Shown piece after piece: positions 59,334-64,000 of a stretch of DNA of 64,000 nucleotides. The notes under the pieces were generated by a model. It did no database searches. It was not told the DNA's origin and worked only from the letters and a program-made list of their open reading frames with translations. A program made the position numbers and the translations under genes. Position 1 is the first letter of the stretch, and each line of letters opens with the position of its first letter. The DNA comes from Cardiocondyla obscurior (taxonomy: Eukaryota > Arthropoda > Insecta > Hymenoptera > Formicidae): positions 3,080,377 through 3,144,376 of the forward strand of contig NC_091883.1 in NCBI RefSeq assembly GCF_019399895.1, given 5' to 3'.

Positions 59334-62300
59334 GTGAGTACACGTTCTATTCTTGCGACGAAAAAGTGCCGGGCGGTTCGAACGGGCGCCCGGCCTGCTG
59401 GCCGTTTTCCGCGATGGCGCCGTCGATCCCGTCGACGAGCACGCAGAAGCGAACGACGTTTGAAAACTCGCCGCCCGCGGCGACGTTCGTCCCCGCGCCT
59501 CCCCTTTTCTCTCCCCCTTTCGGTACCCAATGATCCCGGGTAGCTTACGCGCGTTTTTTTTTCCGCGACTTCGTTCCCGGCGACACTCGGCAGTGTCGGG
59601 GACTCGGCGATGCCGCCGACACTTCGAGCGAGAGGATGCTTTTACCTAACCTACCGTCACCCCCGTCCCTCGCGTCGTCTCCTCGAATACCTGTTTCGCG
59701 CGACGCTCGAAAAAAACCTTCGATCGCGTGGTCGTCGTCGCGCGAAGAAGCGTGGAACGCGGCGAGCGGGCGAACGGGGCAAGAGGAGGGAGGCAGTTCG
59801 GTGGAGGGATGGTCCGTTGACTCTCGCGGAAGGATTTTTGCGAGTTTCGGATTCCTAGCTGGCCGCGGCACGTCGCGGAAACTCGATTCCTGCCCGCGCG
59901 GGAGTGACGAACGAATAAATCCGCGTTCGTTCTAAGATTGCCGTCGTGATTTCGGTGGCCCCCGACAACGCGCTCGCATTCCCGAGAGCATTCAGCGACG
60001 TGACTCGTTTTATTTGTGGGGACAATTCGCCGCTTGACGCCCGATCGGATTTGCGACGTCGTACGTTCGACGCTGCTGAAACAATTTACAACGTAAGTCC
60101 CATGATAAATGTAAAATTACAGTGCACGAGTAGAAAAATTCGTGCTCGAACGTTACGTAATTTTTACGAGATTCGGCGATTTTTAATATTTCTTTATTCA
60201 CAAGTATTTAAACTCATTTATTTTAATTGTTATAGAAGCACATAATTTTTTTTTTCTTCCTTTTCTTCTTGTATTTAATTATGAAATTTTTTAAACTGTT
60301 ATTCCATGTAAACGCACTGTGTTTTTACACTGTAATTTCACATTTGTTATAGCTAGCAATTTCCATGTAATTTTATTTCCAGTGTGGAAGGTATAGTTTT
60401 TTTTTTTTTTTTATGTCCTTGCACGAAATAATTGTCGGCTGTTGTGACAATCTTTATCTTCGTCGCATGCTCGTTTGGTATTAAAAGTGCCATTTACGGG
60501 ACGCGTTGTTGTGGAAAAAATCTGCAAAATGAAATATTTTGCATAGATATAGCCTTCTGTTCGCGGAATCCAAACGTTTTTTAATAATGCAATTTAATAC
60601 GACGTCGCAGTTACAATTTATATTACATTAATTACGTAGAACGTAGAGAATTAAAAAGTATCGGGTATCAATGTTGGATAGATATTTAAATAGCGATTAG
60701 TAACCTAGGTAAAAATACGATGCAATTAGGCGAAATTAGAAGTTGCGTTAAGAACAGAGTATGGAATCGGCCTTGTATAATTCCCTGGAAAAAAGGAAAA
60801 TAATTTCGTAAGCAATTTAAGTAGATTTTCTTTCATTTCATATGTACGCTAATTCCCAGATAAAATTTTCGCTGAAACTTTACCGAAAGCGCTCTTCTTC
60901 GTCGTAGAGATACAAATTAACAATTGCAATCAGTCGAAGCCCGCGTGGGCCTTGAATTAATATTAATATCGTAAAACAAGATAAAAAGCGAGTTCTTCTC
61001 TCGAGTTCTTTCACGTGTAGATCTGTCCGATTAGTCTTGGCACGTTTCTGAAGGTCAATTTTTGCGTGGGCGTCCGGCAAGTATTGTTCAATCACGTAAC
61101 GCAACAAAAGATTCGTCATCGCATGTAACATTCGCGGAAATGACGGAGACACTTTGGCGATAAAGATATTAATCACTCTAGTATTTTAATAGAAATTCCT
61201 GTCCCCGTTCTTCCCTCGCTCGTCAAACGATTCCCCGCTTACTTTCCGTATTTACAAGAAAAAAAATATATAAAAAGTTCAGGAAGTTTAAACGCTCGTA
61301 TAACATTATTAATTAATTACGCGGCTATCGATTTTAGAGAAACAAAAATTAGGACAGTTGAAAAAAAAAAGCAATCACTTCTGGATACTTCCAATTCGAT
61401 TTATGCAGTATTAATTTTTCTTCCACTTCTCACGTCGCGAGAATCGGCGAAGCCGTTCCCGAGAATCTCGCGGCAATCGTTGCTTAATTCGATCGCGCAG
61501 AGTTCGCGGAGGGGTGGGAGGGGGAGGGGGGGATCGAATGAAGAAGTGTCGGGTGCGATATACAACGTAACGCGAATCTAAATAGATTGGAAGAAGGAAA
61601 ACAGCGTAGCGTAAGGCCTGCTCGAGCGCGGATCGCGGAGCTACCCGTGTAACAGCAGATGGCCGGGGTATGCGCGCATCTGTAATTGAACCTGATGGTG
61701 ATGATACCCCCGCGAGGCCGCGAGATACCGGCGAATTGGGTTATACGAGTCACGATCCCGTGGAGATCATTATACGCATGCAGACGCGTCCCGAGTGTAG
61801 CGATTAACGTTAACCCTAAGCAGATGAGATATCCTCTCGAAAGTCGCTTGCCTATCAAGAGCGACTTTCGAGCGACAGCTTTGTGACAGACGATGACTGC
61901 ATTGACAGCGATACTTGATTATCACGTTCTCGAGAGAGATCTCTTACCGCCAACCGAGGGTAAAATTCACGAGGGAGAGTTTTAAACGTCGCGGACTATA
62001 ATAAAAAAAGAAAAAAAAAAAAAAAATTAAATTAAATTAAATTACATGTAAATTGCAGAGCAAGACTTAGAATTCGGGAAGTGTTGCAGGAATAAGAGGA
62101 AGTCCTTCCAAACGTTATTAATTTGATACCAGCTCGCGTAATGATATTTATTAACTTTTAATCATAGACCTCGGTTGTGTACGGTGGGAGATGCGGTAGG
62201 GGGTACAATAGAGAGAGGTTTCGACGGGAATTTTTCGCTCGATGCGTCGACGCTTTGAATTTTTCAGCGTGACCTAAAACGGTCCCCGAAGCGGAACAAA

Positions 62301-64000
62301 CAAGCGTAAATTGTCCCCCGTAAATTTCGGGAATCTGGGGCGATCTCCTCTGGCATGAACGATACTTTTCGCGATTGAGGTCCAGTCGAATTAACGTTTA
62401 TCACCGTTCGGTTAAAGATTGCAATTCTCTAAAGAGTCCTTCTCTCGCGAAAGTCCAAGAAAAACCCGACGTACGATTTATCGAACGCAAAGTCGGAAGA
62501 TATCGCGATAACTTTATTACCCCGAGCTATTTCTCCATCGAATTTTAAATTCAGTCCCTAAATATAAAATCCTTATCTATACGCCCAGAAGACCTTTGTG
62601 GTACGCGAGGAAACTCGGCGCGCGCGTCGATAATTTATTTTCTCTTAAGTGCTTATCCCGCGCGAAGAGACGGTACTTTATGCGACGATTAGGCGTTGAA
62701 GGGACGTCATCGTTGCAAACGGGACACAATGCACGGAGTGCTATTTTCATTTACGTAATGCACCACGGGATGAAGACAATGCGCAGCACGGCTGGCTACG
62801 CTTTGCCGGCCCTCCAGACGCCGAAAAGTAGAAAAAGAATCTCGTAGCCGACGCCGGGTTTCTCATACCTGCTTCTTCGTGATACTTAAATTTCGGAAAT
62901 CGTCTCGTTTCTGCTTTAGAAAATCCCGGGGTTACTGCCCCACTTGGCCGGGAGACAAGTCGGGTTTTACGTAACTTTGAAACGTGCAGCACATAAAGCA
63001 TTCCGGTATTTTTAGTTTTTCTTCTAACAGTTTTCAATTTTTAAGCTACGGAGTATCTCTCTTTATTTTTTCTTTTTTTTTTTCGTACGCTCTCTCTCGG
63101 AATAACGTTATAAGTTTAACGCGGCCGTCGATTCTTGTTCGCCTGGGAAAATCGCCGTGTATTTTTGTCGAGTTAAATTTATTAAAGTGACTCTGTAATC
63201 TGATTTTCCGGTAGTTTCGAGCCGATGTAAGCGCGCGAGTTACATTAAAATGCACCTGCGAGCGCATATACGTACGTATATTTTTTTTAAACGTCAGTTT
63301 CACGATAAATCGATGACTTCGCGCAACATGCGAGGTAATGAAGGAAGATCCTCTCGCGAGTAATACAAAAGGAAGGCAAGGGATTACGTTGCTCTTTTGC
63401 GGAAGACGTTGAGAGATTAAGAACGAGGGCCCCGTATAGCGGTAATGGAAAATCGGAGAGAAATGCGTGCGCCACGCGTTTGAGCGATGCAGATCGAATA
63501 ATGAGGTTGGAACGATTGAGGCCCCGTGTAGTTCCGTCTCCATATTTTACAATTAGTATAAATAAATTGGGTTACCTTCTAAAAGTACCTACTTGCGTAG
63601 CAAAATATTTTTAGCGACGTCGTAAAACAATTCGTCAATAAATTTATTCGTACAATATTTAATATTTCTATCGGAAAAAACTTTTGGCGAGTATCCAAAG
63701 ATACTTCCGTCTCAGAGTTTTTTTTTTTTTTTTTTTTTACACTTTTATTTCGCCGTGACACAGTTAAGAATAAATGAATGGACGAGACCGGTTAATTAGC
63801 CTTTCCGCCGTACTCGCGATGTTTACGCTTCTAAGTGCACGCTGAATTTTATCGCAGCTCCGCTGCATTTGTGAATGAAGGTAGTCGTCGCGTCGCGCGG
63901 GGAAGTGTGATGAATGCGCCAGATCGATTAACCTTTTACGGTCCGATGCTTTTTTTCCCCTCTTTTTTTTTTTTTTTTCTCTCCTGCTGCAACACTCGTC

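Larger units (their letters stand above)
58557..64000. other. Right-hand flank: CpG-rich block, then region without supported genes
   Basis: After the USP39 poly-A signals comes a CpG-rich block (58.9-59.9 kb, see separate entry), then mixed AT-rich DNA with poly-T/A runs (60397-60412, 63719-63739, 63966-63980). Open frames in the CpG-rich part overlap on both strands and are Arg/Ser/Pro-rich, as expected from composition alone. No exon with paired splice sites was found from 59.4 to 64 kb. Confidence 0.5.

Noticed and set aside
58846..59543. Frames of 120-170 codons on both strands right of USP39.
   Set aside because: Extremely Arg-rich, open on both strands because the block is CpG-rich. 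Only the donor at 59334 was kept as evidence of an exon.
1..64000. CRISPR arrays, prokaryotic operons, integrated virus or complete transposon.
   Set aside because: No regular repeat-spacer array, no reverse transcriptase, transposase, capsid or envelope-like reading frame, and no long terminal repeats were seen. The window reads as ordinary animal genomic DNA.

Overview
The window is nuclear DNA from an animal, almost certainly an insect. The genes are split by many canonical GT-AG introns, several introns are only 70-150 bp, and the three confidently identified genes are insect-type muscle or housekeeping genes. Long poly-T/poly-A tracts, alternating AT-rich and CpG-rich stretches and the exon layouts suggest a hymenopteran, possibly an ant. 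That last step is inference; nothing here fixes the species.

Left half, minus strand (about 29.6 kb down to 16.8 kb, then off the left edge): the 5' part of a formin gene of the FHOD/Fhos type. At least nine exons encode a long, Ser/Arg-rich, probably disordered N-terminal extension carrying four copies of an unusual Trp-Trp motif. They are followed by the exon that starts the FHOD GTPase-binding/FH3 region (16808-17026). No further FHOD exon was found to the left, so positions 1-16.8 kb look like one very long intron. Inside that intron, on the opposite strand, a chain of four well-defined exons (5391-6484) looks like a spliced long non-coding RNA built partly from duplicated sequence.

Middle (38984-49854, plus strand): a complete paramyosin gene. 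The long form has 15 coding exons, 876 codons by my count. A nested short form (miniparamyosin) starts in the large intron between 45626 and 48368. It uses two private exons (46158-46475 and 47323-47839), and their splice phases lead exactly into the shared C-terminal 363 residues.

Right (54216-58556): a head-to-head pair sharing a 602-bp promoter gap. On the minus strand is a five-exon TMX1-like thioredoxin-related transmembrane protein (299 residues, WCPAC active site). On the plus strand is a nine-exon USP39/Sad1-type spliceosomal protein (508 residues) that lacks the catalytic Cys. Beyond it, a CpG-rich block at about 58.9-59.6 kb with a splice donor at 59334 looks like the 5' exon of another plus-strand gene that continues outside the window.

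The muscle theme is notable: paramyosin/miniparamyosin (thick filament) lies next to Fhos, a formin linked to sarcomeric thin filaments. Intergenic stretches hold microsatellites, short inverted repeats and a small GC island with duplicated E2F-like sites (52.2-52.3 kb), but no other gene I can defend.
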